From Alloyangia pacifica (GTDB lineage Bacteria; Pseudomonadota; Alphaproteobacteria; Rhodobacterales; Rhodobacteraceae), in NCBI RefSeq assembly GCF_900116195.1, contig NZ_FOZW01000012.1, forward strand, positions 1 to 64,000: a stretch of 64,000 nucleotides of DNA, given 5' to 3'. Shown here piece by piece: positions 1 through 8,637 of the stretch (its first letter is position 1; every line of letters begins with the position of its first letter). A model generated the notes under the pieces. The model was given only the letters and a program-made list of their open reading frames with translations. It made no database searches and had not been told where the DNA came from. Made by a program: the position numbers and the translations under genes.

Positions 1-264
1 CTTTTTCTCGCCGTGCCCGGCAGCCAGTCCCGCCATCATCCTCGCGAAGATGCCCTTGTCGCTCCAACGCTTCCAGCGGTTGTAGAGCGTCTTGTGGGGG
101 CCGTATTCCCTTGGCGCGTCTCTCCAGCGCAACCCATTGCGATTGATGAAGATAATCCCGCTGAGAACGCGCCGATCATCAACGCGCGGTTTGCCGTGGG
201 ACTTCGGGAAATAGGGCTCCAGACGCGCCATCTGCGCATCGCTCAGCCAGAAGAGATCAGACAT
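1..264 (-). CDS. IS5-family transposase, N-terminal part (cut by window edge)
   Basis: The minus-strand frame from the ATG at 264 runs open for 88 codons to the window edge. It begins MSDLFWLSDAQMARLEPYFP and continues through a VDDRRVLSGIIFINRNG segment, RWRDAPREYGPHKTLYNRW and a lysine-rich stretch. This is the typical first ORF of IS5/IS427-type transposases (DUF4096-like helix-turn-helix part). In that group the DDE catalytic part usually follows by programmed frameshift, and here it would be outside the window. No stop or frameshift is visible in the portion seen, so the copy may be intact. Confidence 0.85.
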   Translation of the reverse strand, partial: MSDLFWLSDAQMARLEPYFPKSHGKPRVDDRRVLSGIIFINRNGLRWRDAPREYGPHKTLYNRWKRWSDKGIFARMMAGLAAGHGEKK

Positions 265-328
265 ATCACCGCTCTGTTTTCGCACGGTGAATCATGCCCC
301 TCTGGCACAATCAATGGGTCCTGAGCCT
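1..328 (-). mobile_element. IS5-family insertion sequence, one end only
   Basis: The transposase start (see next entry) is followed outward by about 64 bases that end in a likely terminal inverted repeat, CAATGGGTCCTGAGCCT at 312-328 as read on the plus strand. The rest of the element lies beyond the window. The end position is inferred from the kind of terminus common in the IS427 group of IS5 and could be off by a few bases, because the partner repeat cannot be seen. Confidence 0.6.
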
Positions 329-585
329 ACTCCGCCCGCAGCAGAGCTATCCTGCCGCCGTGGTCTGATTTTTCGCCGCCGTTTTCATCCGACGAGGATA
401 ATGTCCCGCGAGATGATGTAGCTCACCGCGGGCCTCGCGCTTTCAAGCGGGTCGAGCTGGTCAGTCGCGCTGCGCTGCAGGCAGTTCTGAAAAGATCATC
501 GCACGAGAAGAATATCATTTACGCTGGAGGCCTGCGAAGGTGCTCCAAGGTATCGCGTGCCACAGAGCACCATCGCAGGATAGCA
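329..585. other. Gene-free stretch beside the IS element
   Basis: About 257 bases between the insertion sequence and the AlpA-like gene. No open frame of convincing composition and no clear hairpin terminator was found on either strand. It probably belongs to the same mobile or decayed region as its neighbours. Confidence 0.5.
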
Positions 586-780
586 TCACTCTGGATAATG
601 TCCTTCAACAACTTTCATGATGAGAGAGTGGCGCCAGCGGCTCGATCGACCTTGCTTCTGCGGTTTGGGAAACGTTCCGTCTTTAATGTCGCGGTAGATG
701 CTTGCCCTGGAGCGGGCCACGATCTCACAGACCGCCGCGATGGGCAGCAGAACGTCGTGGGGGATGCCTTCATGGTTCAT
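586..780 (-). CDS. AlpA-family (excisionase-like) DNA-binding regulator
   Basis: A 64-residue protein with the layout of the AlpA/MerR-like HTH family: a short leader, then LLPIAAVCEIVARSRASIYR (winged helix-turn-helix), DIKDGTFPKPQKQGRSSRW (the wing) and a short C-terminal helix. AlpA proteins usually activate or direct excision genes of prophages and integrative islands. A Shine-Dalgarno GGAG lies seven bases before the ATG. The gene sits 200 bp from the 3' end of tRNA-Phe, a common integration site, and beside an IS element. This suggests it is a remnant or working part of an integrated element whose integrase is outside the window or lost. The family call is good; the partner system is unknown. 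Confidence 0.75.
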   Translation of the reverse strand: MNHEGIPHDVLLPIAAVCEIVARSRASIYRDIKDGTFPKPQKQGRSSRWRHSLIMKVVEGHYPE

Positions 781-979
781 TTCTTAACTCCGGTCGCTGA
801 ACTGGAGAGGAAATGATGTTGATCTGGTTTCGCCGGAAACTTCGATGTGCCATTAGTTGAGATTGATGCAAATGATCAACGGAGGGAAGTCTGTCGTCCC
901 GATGTCGTCCCGGAACTGCATAAGTCCACGTCCGCTTGCACGGAGTCGAGGTAACCACATTGCATATCAAGGGTATTTG

Positions 980-1054
980 TGGTGCCCGGGGGCGGAATCG
1001 AACCACCGACACGAGGATTTTCAATCCACTGCTCTACCCCTGAGCTACCCGGGC
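980..1054 (-). tRNA. tRNA-Phe (GAA)
   Basis: The minus strand reads as a 75-base cloverleaf with acceptor stem GCCCGGG/CCCGGGC, D arm GCTC...GAGC, anticodon loop TTGAAAA (anticodon GAA), T loop TTCGATT and an encoded CCA. It is about 150 bp upstream of mnmH on the opposite strand. Its 3' end points to the AlpA/IS side, so it could serve as the attachment site of the mobile region to the left. Confidence 0.95.
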
Positions 1055-1205
1055 ACTGGGTGAAGGGCGCTGCCCCTCGGGTGAGGCGGGGTTTAGTCGA
1101 GCTATTCGGCAGTGTCCAGAGGGTTTTGACGAAAAAATTCTCATGCCCTAGCGTCGCTCCAGATCGCGCTTTCTTCGCCGTCCATGGCGGGGTACCAAAT
1201 GCGCC

Positions 1206-2264
1206 ATGCCACGCAAGATGACACTGCTTTCCGACTTCCTCCGCCATGGCTGCGACACCGTCATCGACGTGCGCAGCCCGGCCGAATTCGCCGAGGACCA
1301 CGTCCCCGGCGCGATCAACCTGCCGGTGCTCGACAATGAGGAGCGGGCGCGGGTCGGTACCATCTACAAGCAGCAGTCGCCCTTCCTCGCGCGCAAGCTC
1401 GGGGCGGCGCTGGTGTTCCGCAATGCCGCCGCCCATATCGAGGGGCCGCTGGCGCATCACGAGGGCGGATGGAAGCCGCTGGTCTACTGCTGGCGCGGCG
1501 GCCAGAGGTCGGGATCCTTTGCCTGGATGCTGCAGCAGATCGGCTGGCGTTCCGAAGCGGTGGAGGGCGGTTACCGCACGTATCGGCGACTGGTGACCGA
1601 GGCGCTCTATGATACTGCGCTGCCGTTCAAGCTGATCCAACTCGGCGGGCACACGGGCACAGCCAAGACCGCGCTCCTGCCGAAACTGGCGGCGCGCGGC
1701 GTGCAGGTGATCGACCTCGAAGGGCTGGCACGGCACCGCGGCTCTCTGCTCGGCGACATGCCGGGCGGGCAGCCGAGCCAGAAGGCGTTCGAGACCGCGC
1801 TGGTACAGGCACTGGATGCGCTGGATCCGGCGCGGCCGGTGCTGGTCGAGGCCGAGAGCAGCAAGATCGGCCAGCTGCTGATCCCGCCTGCCATCTGGGA
1901 GGCGATGAAGCTTGCGCTCTGGGTCGAGGTCACCGCGCCGCTCGAGGCGCGTGCCGTCTATCTGAACGCGGCCTATGATGACATTCTGTCGAATGGGCCA
2001 GTGCTGAAGGATAAGCTTCAGCCGCTGCGCTACCATCGTGGGCACGACCTGATTGACCGCTGGGAGGCGCTGATCGACTCAGGGCAGCGACTGGAACTCT
2101 GCGCGTCGCTGACTGCGGATCACTACGATCCGGCCTACGACAAGTCGATGCGGGCCATGTCTCCGGATGTGATCGAGCGTTTTGACACCCCGGCGCTGGA
2201 CGAGGCGGCTCTGGATGCGCTGGCGGACCGGATGGCGGCGCGGCTTCAGACCATCTCGATCTGA
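1206..2264 (+). CDS. mnmH: tRNA 2-selenouridine synthase
   Basis: 352 residues. The N-terminal half is a rhodanese domain with VIDVRSPAEFAEDHVPGAIN and the active-site cysteine in the loop VYCWRGGQRSGS. The C-terminal half carries a P-loop-like segment, GGHTGTAKTALL. This is the arrangement of MnmH (SelU/YbbB), which swaps the sulfur of 2-thiouridine at the tRNA wobble position for selenium, using selenophosphate and a geranylated intermediate. The start at 1206 gives MPRKMTLLSDF; an ATG four codons on is possible. The gene converges with selD and their 3' ends overlap by 19 bases. The neighbour makes the selenophosphate this enzyme needs, so the pair forms a complete selenium-to-tRNA route. 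Confidence 0.93.
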   Translation: MPRKMTLLSDFLRHGCDTVIDVRSPAEFAEDHVPGAINLPVLDNEERARVGTIYKQQSPFLARKLGAALVFRNAAAHIEGPLAHHEGGWKPLVYCWRGGQRSGSFAWMLQQIGWRSEAVEGGYRTYRRLVTEALYDTALPFKLIQLGGHTGTAKTALLPKLAARGVQVIDLEGLARHRGSLLGDMPGGQPSQKAFETALVQALDALDPARPVLVEAESSKIGQLLIPPAIWEAMKLALWVEVTAPLEARAVYLNAAYDDILSNGPVLKDKLQPLRYHRGHDLIDRWEALIDSGQRLELCASLTADHYDPAYDKSMRAMSPDVIERFDTPALDEAALDALADRMAARLQTISI

Positions 2265-4405
2265 CCGCGCTTGTCGGTGATCTCGCCGACCTCCACCGCC
2301 GGGAAGCCCGCCGCGCGCAGCTGCGCGAGTGTCGCCGCCACATCGCCGGAAACCGCCGCGAGCAACCCGCCAGCCGTCTGCGGGTCGAACATGAGGTCTT
2401 CTTTCGCGCCCATGGGCTGGAATGGCAACGCCGCGCGGTTCTTGGGATAGAGCGTCGAGGCATGGCCGGCGGCGGAAAGCGCCTCGGCCCCCGGAAGCAG
2501 CGGCACCCGCGCGACGTCCAGCTGCGCACCGACACCGGATGCTGTGCAGATGTTCAGCAAATGCCCGGCGAGGCCGAAGCCGGTGACGTCAGTCATCGCG
2601 GCGGCATGGCTCAGCAGGCGTGCGGCCACGCCCTGTGCCGTGGTCATGTGCTTGAGGGCTTCCGTGACCCATTCGCCCTTTGCTGCGCCGGCCATCTCGG
2701 CGGCCATCACGACGCCGGTACCGATCGGCTTGGTCAGGATCAGCCGGTCGCCGGGGCGGGCACCGCCCAGCGTGATCGGGGCGCGTTCGCAAAGTCCGGT
2801 GATCGTCAGGCCGATGCTCAGCTCATCTCCCATGGCAGAATGGCCGCCGACTAGCTCGGCCCCCTCGGCGCGAAGGATCTCGGTGATCGCGCCGAGGCAT
2901 TCGGTCAAGGTGCGCTCGGCCAGCGGCTCTGACATGCGCGGCAGGGTAAGGCTGGCGACCGCCGCCTGCGGTGCCGCGCCCATCGCCCAGACGTCGCCGA
3001 GCGCATGGATGCAGGTGATCCGCGCCATGACCTCGGGGTCTTCCACGAAGGCGCGCAGGTGGTCGACCGTCATAACCTGCCGCGCGCCGCCCGTGAGCAG
3101 CAACGCCGCATCGTCGCCGGGCAGGGCGGTGACATCGGCGCGCGCGGGGGCGGGCAGGGTCGAGAGCGCCGAGGCCAGCGCGTCCCGCCCGACCTTGGCG
3201 CCGCAGCCCCCGCACATGGGCTTGGTGCCGAGCGCCTCTTCCATCCCCGCCGCGTGATGCCGCGGCAGCGTCGGCGGTGTCATCTGCGGCAGTTCCTGGA
3301 ACTTGTGCATGAACTTGCGGTCGATGTGGTCTTTCCAGCGCCACATGAGCGGGCCGGAGAGGGCCAGTCCGGCCTTGTCGGCCAGCGCCGACTTGCGGCC
3401 GAGCGAGATCAGCTTGAGATAGTCGCGCTGGGGACGGTAGGGACGCAGATCGTCGCGGCCCTCGAGCACGGCGCGCAGGTTGTGCAGCAGGATCGGCGCT
3501 TCGCGCACGGCGAAGACGCCCGCCTTGGGGCGCGGGCTCTCGACAAGATGGGCGCAGTCGCCGGCGGCGAAGATGGCGGGGTCCGAACTTTGCAGCGTCG
3601 GGGCGACCTTGATGAAGCCGTCTTGCAGCTCGAGCCCGCTCTCCTGCAGCCAGCCCTGCGCCCGCGCGCCCGCGGTTCCGGCGATGAACTCGGCGGCGAT
3701 CTCGCGACCGTCGGCGAGAGTCAGGCCCCGGGGGGTGATCTCGGTGATCTCGCTGTTTTCCATCAGCGTCACGCCCTGCGCGGCGAGCGCGGTGCGCAGC
3801 TTGGCCGCGGCGGGGGCATGCAGGGCGGTGAGCGCCGTGGCGCGCTCGACGAGAAGCACCTGCGCGGGGCGTTTCCGTTGTTGCAGCGCGAAGGCCATGG
3901 CGCAGGCCAGTTCCGCGCCCGCGACACCGCCACCGATCACTGCCGCCGAGGCCGGGCCGTCGCCGGCGCGGTAGGCGTCCCAGGCAGACGCGAAGGGGCC
4001 GAGCGGTTTCGCGGGCAGGGCGTGTTCCGAGAAGCCTGGAAGGTCCGGCATGGCCGAGGTCACCCCGATGTTCACCGAGGCCACGTCGAAACCGATGGGT
4101 GCGCGCCCGGCAACCTCGACCTGCCGCGCTGCGCGGTCGATGCCGGTGACCGCGCCGAGGATTACCCGCGCCCCGGCGAAACGCGCCAGCTTCACCAGGT
4201 CGATGTCCAGATCGTCACGGCCGTAGTGACCAGCCACGAAGCCGGGCAGCATGCCGGAATAGGGCGCGGTCGGGCCGGGGTTGATCACCGTCACTCGCAC
4301 GCCGGGCAGTGGTTTCATCCCCCACATGCGCAGCAGCAGCGCGTGGGAATGGCCGCCACCGATAAGAACGAGGTCACGGGTGAGGGGCAGGTTGGGCGCG
4401 CGCAT
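2246..4405 (-). CDS. selD: Selenide, water dikinase fused to an N-terminal FAD/NAD(P) oxidoreductase
   Basis: 719 residues from the ATG at 4405, chosen because the protein then begins a few residues before the flavin-binding motif LVLIGGGHSHALLL; a longer upstream frame only adds low-complexity sequence. Residues 1 to about 370 form a pyridine nucleotide-disulfide oxidoreductase of the type known fused to SelD (second nucleotide site VIGGGVAGAELA, late FAD motif FAAGDCAHL). From about 390 on it is SelD, with the catalytic Cys and Lys in MCGGCGAKVG, aspartates in LPGDDAALL, and the Gly-rich GGHSAMGDELSIG. SelD makes selenophosphate from selenide and ATP. The fused domain may deliver reduced selenium, but this is inference. 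No selA or selB is seen here, so the product probably serves mnmH. Confidence 0.93.
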   Translation of the reverse strand: MRAPNLPLTRDLVLIGGGHSHALLLRMWGMKPLPGVRVTVINPGPTAPYSGMLPGFVAGHYGRDDLDIDLVKLARFAGARVILGAVTGIDRAARQVEVAGRAPIGFDVASVNIGVTSAMPDLPGFSEHALPAKPLGPFASAWDAYRAGDGPASAAVIGGGVAGAELACAMAFALQQRKRPAQVLLVERATALTALHAPAAAKLRTALAAQGVTLMENSEITEITPRGLTLADGREIAAEFIAGTAGARAQGWLQESGLELQDGFIKVAPTLQSSDPAIFAAGDCAHLVESPRPKAGVFAVREAPILLHNLRAVLEGRDDLRPYRPQRDYLKLISLGRKSALADKAGLALSGPLMWRWKDHIDRKFMHKFQELPQMTPPTLPRHHAAGMEEALGTKPMCGGCGAKVGRDALASALSTLPAPARADVTALPGDDAALLLTGGARQVMTVDHLRAFVEDPEVMARITCIHALGDVWAMGAAPQAAVASLTLPRMSEPLAERTLTECLGAITEILRAEGAELVGGHSAMGDELSIGLTITGLCERAPITLGGARPGDRLILTKPIGTGVVMAAEMAGAAKGEWVTEALKHMTTAQGVAARLLSHAAAMTDVTGFGLAGHLLNICTASGVGAQLDVARVPLLPGAEALSAAGHASTLYPKNRAALPFQPMGAKEDLMFDPQTAGGLLAAVSGDVAATLAQLRAAGFPAVEVGEITDKRGQIEMV

Positions 4406-4492
4406 TGGGGTCTCCGGCTGGTCGGAAGCGGGTGTAGCACGGCTTTCGCGGGGAGGTGGAGCGCTTCTCGCAGAGGAGGCTCCGAAAGCAGA

Positions 4493-4527
4493 CGGGCCCG
4501 GGCCGAGGGGTGCTCGGCCCGGGCCCG
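4493..4527 (-). terminator. Perfect 15-bp hairpin downstream of acnB
   Basis: Arms 4493-4507 and 4513-4527 are perfect inverted repeats around a 5-base loop. A second 8-bp hairpin (TCACCGGC at 4534-4541, GCCGGTGA at 4554-4561) lies between it and the acnB stop. In the minus direction the first stem is followed by a moderately T-rich TCTGCTTTCGG, so it probably ends acnB transcription. Confidence 0.75.
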
Positions 4528-4586
4528 CCGGGGTCACCGGCAGCGTGATGGCCGCCGGTGATCAGTTGGTGTCTGCGTTGCCGCGA

Positions 4587-7376
4587 TCAGAAGTGGACCG
4601 AGCGTGCGGTCGCCGGAGCGGCGAGCGGCGGCGCAAACTTGGTCAGGTCGATGCCCTTGACTGCCGACTTGTATTCCTCGGCGCTCGGGGTGCGGCCAAG
4701 GATTGCCGAGAGCACAACTACCGGGGTCGAGGCAAGCAGCGACTCGCCCTTCTTCTCGGCGCTGTCCTCGACCACGCGGCCCTGGAAGAGACGGGTCGAA
4801 GTGGCCAGGACGGTGTCGCCCTTGGCAGCCTTTTCCTGGTTGCCCATGCAAAGGTTACAGCCCGGACGCTCGAGATAGAGAATGTTCTCGTACTCGGTGC
4901 GGTTCTGGGTCTTCGGGAAGAGGTCATCGAACTCGAAGCCCGAGTACTTCTGCAGGATTTCCCAGTCGCCCTCGGCCTTCAGCTCGTCGATGATGTTGTA
5001 GGTCGGCGCGGCCACCACCAGCGGCGCCTTGAACTCGACCTTGCCTTCGGCCTGCTCGATGTTCTTCAGCATCTGCGCGACGATCTTCATGTCGCCCTTG
5101 TGCACCATGCACGAGCCGACGAAGCCGAGGTCCACCTTCTTCTCGCCACCGTAGTAGGAGACGGGGCGGATGGTGTCGTGGGTGTAGCGGCGCGACGGGT
5201 CGGCGTTGTTGACGTCCGGGTCGGCGATCATCGGCTCGACGATCTGGTCGAGGTCAACCACCACTTCGGCGAAGTACTTGGCGTTCGCATCCGGGGTCAG
5301 CGCGGGTTTCTCGCCCGACGTGATCTCGGCGATGCGCTTGTCCGCCTTGTCGATCAGACCCTGCAGAGTGCCGGCGTCGTTCTCCATGCCCTTGTCGATC
5401 ATCACCTGGATGCGCGACTTGGCCAGCTCGAGCGAGCCGATCAGCGTCTCGTCGTTGGAGATGCAGATCGAGGCCTTGGCCTTCATCTCGGCCGTCCAGT
5501 CGGTGAAGGTGAAGGCCTGGTCGGCCAGCAGGGTGCCGATGTGCACTTCGATGATGCGGCCCTGGAAGACGTTGTCACCGTGCTGCTGGAGCATCTGCGC
5601 CTGGGTGGCGTGCACCACGTCGCGGAAGTCCATGTGGTCGGCCATCTTGCCCTTGAAGGTGACCTTCACCGACTCGGGGATCGGCATGGTCGCTTCGCCG
5701 GTCGCCAGTGCCAGCGCCACGGTGCCGGAGTCGGCACCGAAGGCCACGCCCTTGGACATGCGGGTGTGGCTGTCGCCGCCGATGATGATGTCCCAGTCAT
5801 CCACGGTGATGTCGTTCAGCACCTTGTGGATCACGTCGGTCATCGAGTGATAGACGCCCTTCGGGTCACGCGCGGTGATCAGGCCGAAGTTGTTCATGAA
5901 GGACATCAGCTTGGGAATGTTCGCCTGTGCCTTCTTGTCCCAGACCGAGGCGGTGTGGCAGCCGGACTGGTAGGCGCCGTCCACGGACGGCGAGATCACC
6001 GTCGCGGCCATTGCCTCGAGTTCCTGGCAGGTCATCAGACCGGTGGTGTCCTGACTGCCCACGATGTTGACGTTGACGCGCACGTCGGAGCCGGCGTGCA
6101 GGGTCTTGCCCGGCGTGGTGCCGCGGGCGTTGCGGTTGAAGATCTTCTCGACCGCGGTCAGGCCCTGGCCCTCGTGAGAGACTTCCTTGTTCGGCGCAAA
6201 CACGGGGGTCGGCTTCACGCCCAGCGTTTCGGCGGCGAAGGTCTGCAGCTTCTTGCCGAACACGATGGCGTAGGACGAGCCTGCCTTCATGAACTCGACC
6301 TTCTGCGGCGTGAAGGCGGAGGAGACGTCGACCAGCTCCTTGCCGTCTTCATCGGTGAGCTTCATCGCCTTGGTGTCGATCTTCAGCACGGTGCCGGTCG
6401 CGACAGAGTATTTCTGCTCGAGAACCGGGTTGCCGTCGTTGTTGAGGATCGGCTTGCCGTCCGCGTCAAGCTTCTTGACCCAGTTCTTCAGGTCGAGGCC
6501 GATGCCACCGGTGACGCCGACGGTGGTCAGGAAGATCGGCGAGATGCCGTTGGTGCCGGCCACGACCGGCGCGATGTTGACGAAGGGCACGTAGGGGCTG
6601 GCCTGCTTGCCGGTCCAGAGCGCCACGTTGTTCACGCCGGACATCCGCGAGGAGCCAACGCCCATCGTGCCTTTCTCGGCGATCAGCATCACGCGCTTGC
6701 CGGGGTGTTGCAGCTTCAGCGCCTCGATTTCCTTCTGCGCGGTTTCCGAGATCATGCACTTGCCGTGCAGTTCGCGGTCCGAGCGCGAGTGGGCCTGGTT
6801 GCCCGGCGACAGGAGGTCGGTCGAGATATCGCCTTCGGCGGCGATATAGGTGACGATCTCGATCTCTTCGTCGATGTCGGGAAGCTTGGTGAAGAATTCC
6901 GCCTTGGCGTAGCTTTCCAGCAGCTCCTTCGCGACAGGGTTGCCAGATTTGTAGGCCGACTCGAGGCGCCCCATGTCGGCTTCGTAGAGGAAGACCTGAG
7001 TCTTCAGAACTTCTGCAGCCTGCGAGGCGATTCCCGCGTCTTCGCCGAGGGCGAGGTCGAGCAGCACCGAGATCGACGGGCCGCCCTTCATGTGCGACAG
7101 CAGCTCGAAGGCGAAGGCCGGGGTGATTTCCGACACGGTGGCCTCGCCGAGGATGATCTCCTTCAGGAAGGCGGCCTTGACGCCGGCCGCACTGGTGGTG
7201 CCCGGCAAGGTGTTGTAGATGAAGAACTTGAGCGCGTCGTCGCGGTGGACGCTGTCGGCATCCTTGATCTGCGCGATGAGGTCTTCGACAAGCGCCCCGT
7301 CTTCGATGGGCTTGGGGTTCAGGCCCTGCGCTTTGCGCGTGCCGATCTCATCAAGGTAGTCTGTGTACAAGCTCAT
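4587..7376 (-). CDS. acnB: Bifunctional aconitate hydratase 2 / 2-methylisocitrate dehydratase
   Basis: 929 residues, full length for AcnB and a little longer than the E. coli protein. The order is the AcnB one: N-terminal HEAT-like helical domain (about 1-160), swivel domain, then the large catalytic part. The 4Fe-4S ligands are visible as GSCMVHKGDMK (first Cys) and ERPGCNLCMGNQEKA (second and third). It interconverts citrate and isocitrate in the TCA cycle, and in this family also hydrates 2-methyl-cis-aconitate. It is a single gene with its own strong downstream hairpin. The 276-bp region upstream contains TGTAT-N8-ATACA at about 7470-7487, a possible operator, but no regulator can be named. 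Confidence 0.97.
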   Translation of the reverse strand: MSLYTDYLDEIGTRKAQGLNPKPIEDGALVEDLIAQIKDADSVHRDDALKFFIYNTLPGTTSAAGVKAAFLKEIILGEATVSEITPAFAFELLSHMKGGPSISVLLDLALGEDAGIASQAAEVLKTQVFLYEADMGRLESAYKSGNPVAKELLESYAKAEFFTKLPDIDEEIEIVTYIAAEGDISTDLLSPGNQAHSRSDRELHGKCMISETAQKEIEALKLQHPGKRVMLIAEKGTMGVGSSRMSGVNNVALWTGKQASPYVPFVNIAPVVAGTNGISPIFLTTVGVTGGIGLDLKNWVKKLDADGKPILNNDGNPVLEQKYSVATGTVLKIDTKAMKLTDEDGKELVDVSSAFTPQKVEFMKAGSSYAIVFGKKLQTFAAETLGVKPTPVFAPNKEVSHEGQGLTAVEKIFNRNARGTTPGKTLHAGSDVRVNVNIVGSQDTTGLMTCQELEAMAATVISPSVDGAYQSGCHTASVWDKKAQANIPKLMSFMNNFGLITARDPKGVYHSMTDVIHKVLNDITVDDWDIIIGGDSHTRMSKGVAFGADSGTVALALATGEATMPIPESVKVTFKGKMADHMDFRDVVHATQAQMLQQHGDNVFQGRIIEVHIGTLLADQAFTFTDWTAEMKAKASICISNDETLIGSLELAKSRIQVMIDKGMENDAGTLQGLIDKADKRIAEITSGEKPALTPDANAKYFAEVVVDLDQIVEPMIADPDVNNADPSRRYTHDTIRPVSYYGGEKKVDLGFVGSCMVHKGDMKIVAQMLKNIEQAEGKVEFKAPLVVAAPTYNIIDELKAEGDWEILQKYSGFEFDDLFPKTQNRTEYENILYLERPGCNLCMGNQEKAAKGDTVLATSTRLFQGRVVEDSAEKKGESLLASTPVVVLSAILGRTPSAEEYKSAVKGIDLTKFAPPLAAPATARSVHF

Positions 7377-7598
7377 GTTTGACCCGCCGTTTAGGTGTCG
7401 GTTTCCGCTTGAACACCGAAACTCAGAGATATCTGGCGTGCCGGGTCAAGCGAGCTGTATGCGGCAGTATACAAACTGCCCGGGGTTTTCAATACACATG
7501 ACGATGCATCTTGCCACAGTCTGGCATCCAGACCCATCGTCATCACGCCGGGGCGGCGGCAGGCCATTCGCGTGCCGGAAGATCGGGCTGTTTTGAAT

Positions 7599-7633
7599 CG
7601 CGATGGCCCGGGGCTGGGTGCCCCGGACCGCGA
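7599..7633 (-). terminator. Hairpin downstream of the glutathionyl-hydroquinone reductase gene
   Basis: CCGGGGC (7608-7614) pairs with GCCCCGG (7620-7626), flanked by a second paired segment TCGCG/CGCGA (7599-7603 and 7629-7633). It lies 20 bases past the stop codon of the minus-strand gene and is followed by ATTCAAAAC on that strand. The run of T is weak, so strength is uncertain. Confidence 0.55.
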
Positions 7634-7652
7634 GTGACCTTGCTTGCGTGGG

Positions 7653-8633
7653 TCAGAGCGCCGCTTGGGCCCGGTCGATTTCGGCGGCCAGAGCGGCTGG
7701 GCCGGCGGGGATGATGCGCGGCGGGTTGAGCGTCTTGATCCCGTAGTAGCCCGCTTTGATGTGATCGAGGTTCACCGTCTCGGCGATCCCGCCGGTGTTC
7801 AGCATCCGCAGCATGTGGGTGTGCATGTACGGGTGGTCCTCCAGCCGCTTGATGTTGCACTTGAACAGGCCGTGGTAGACAGCGTCGAAGCGGATCGAGG
7901 TGACGAAGATCCGGATGTCGGTCTCGGTCAGCCTGTCGCCGAAATAGAAGGGGCGGCCATCCGACAGGCGCTCCTCGATGCGCGCCATCTCCTCGAAGAG
8001 CTGGGACACCGCCTCGTCATAGGCGTCCTGCGAGCTGGCAAAGCCGGCCTTGTAGACGCCATTGTTGTAGAGCTGGTAGATCTGCGCGCTTTCGCGGTCG
8101 ATCTCCTCCACCAGCTCGTCGGGCGCGAGGCGTATGTCGGAGGGGGCGATGTCCTCGAAGGCGGTGTCGAACATGCGCACGATGTCGGCGCTCTCGTTGT
8201 TGACCATCACGCCCAGCTTCTCGTCCCAGAGCACCGGCACCGTGGCGCGGCCCGACACATGCGGGTCGGCGCGGGTGTAGAGCTCGTGCAGGTGCTGCGC
8301 ACCGAAGAGCGGGTCGTCATCCGCGCCGGGGAAGCCGCCAAAGCTCCAACCCTGGTCGTCGAGGCGCGGGTTCACCACGGTGACCGGGATGATCTCTTCG
8401 AGGCCCTTGAGCTTGCGGGCGATCAGCGTGCGCGAGGCCCAGGGGCAGATCAGCGCCACATAGAGCCGGTAGCGTCCGGCTTCCGCCTTGAAGCCGCCGG
8501 TCCCGGTGGGGCCGGCGCTGCCGTCGGGGGTGATCCAGTTGCGGAAACTCGACTCCTGCCGCACGAAGCGGCCCTTTTCGTCGGCCTTCTGCACCGGCTG
8601 CCAGTTGGCGGTCCATTTCCCGTCGATCAGCAT
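7653..8633 (-). CDS. Glutathionyl-hydroquinone reductase (Xi-class glutathione S-transferase)
   Basis: 326 residues. An N-terminal thioredoxin-fold domain carries the signature LICPWASRTLI, with the catalytic Cys of Xi-class GSTs (YqjG/ECM4/PcpF type). It is followed by ATVPVLWDEKLGVMVNNESADI (cis-Pro loop and SNAIL-like turn) and an all-alpha C-terminal domain with FGDRLTETDIRIFVT. These enzymes reduce glutathionyl-(hydro)quinones back to hydroquinones, a repair step in aromatic and quinone metabolism. The start lies only 4 bases after the stop of the upstream VOC gene, so the two are co-transcribed. A LysR gene is divergent from the pair and is the likely regulator. Confidence 0.92.
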   Translation of the reverse strand: MLIDGKWTANWQPVQKADEKGRFVRQESSFRNWITPDGSAGPTGTGGFKAEAGRYRLYVALICPWASRTLIARKLKGLEEIIPVTVVNPRLDDQGWSFGGFPGADDDPLFGAQHLHELYTRADPHVSGRATVPVLWDEKLGVMVNNESADIVRMFDTAFEDIAPSDIRLAPDELVEEIDRESAQIYQLYNNGVYKAGFASSQDAYDEAVSQLFEEMARIEERLSDGRPFYFGDRLTETDIRIFVTSIRFDAVYHGLFKCNIKRLEDHPYMHTHMLRMLNTGGIAETVNLDHIKAGYYGIKTLNPPRIIPAGPAALAAEIDRAQAAL

Positions 8634-8637
8634 GGTC

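Noticed and set aside
2246-3300. Possible selenocysteine (UGA) codon in SelD
   Set aside because: The catalytic position is encoded as Cys in MCGGCGAKVG and no in-frame UGA is needed.
3005-4561. Plus-strand open frame of 518 codons opposite selD
   Set aside because: Shadow of the oxidoreductase and SelD domains; no recognisable family.
4281-7382. Plus-strand open frame of over 1000 codons opposite acnB
   Set aside because: It is the shadow of acnB in GC-rich DNA: rich in His, Arg, Gly and Val with no domain, while the minus strand encodes a complete conserved enzyme.
7470-7487. TGTAT-N8-ATACA upstream of acnB as an operator
   Set aside because: The arms are only 5 bp and no regulator with this site can be named; mentioned only in the acnB entry.
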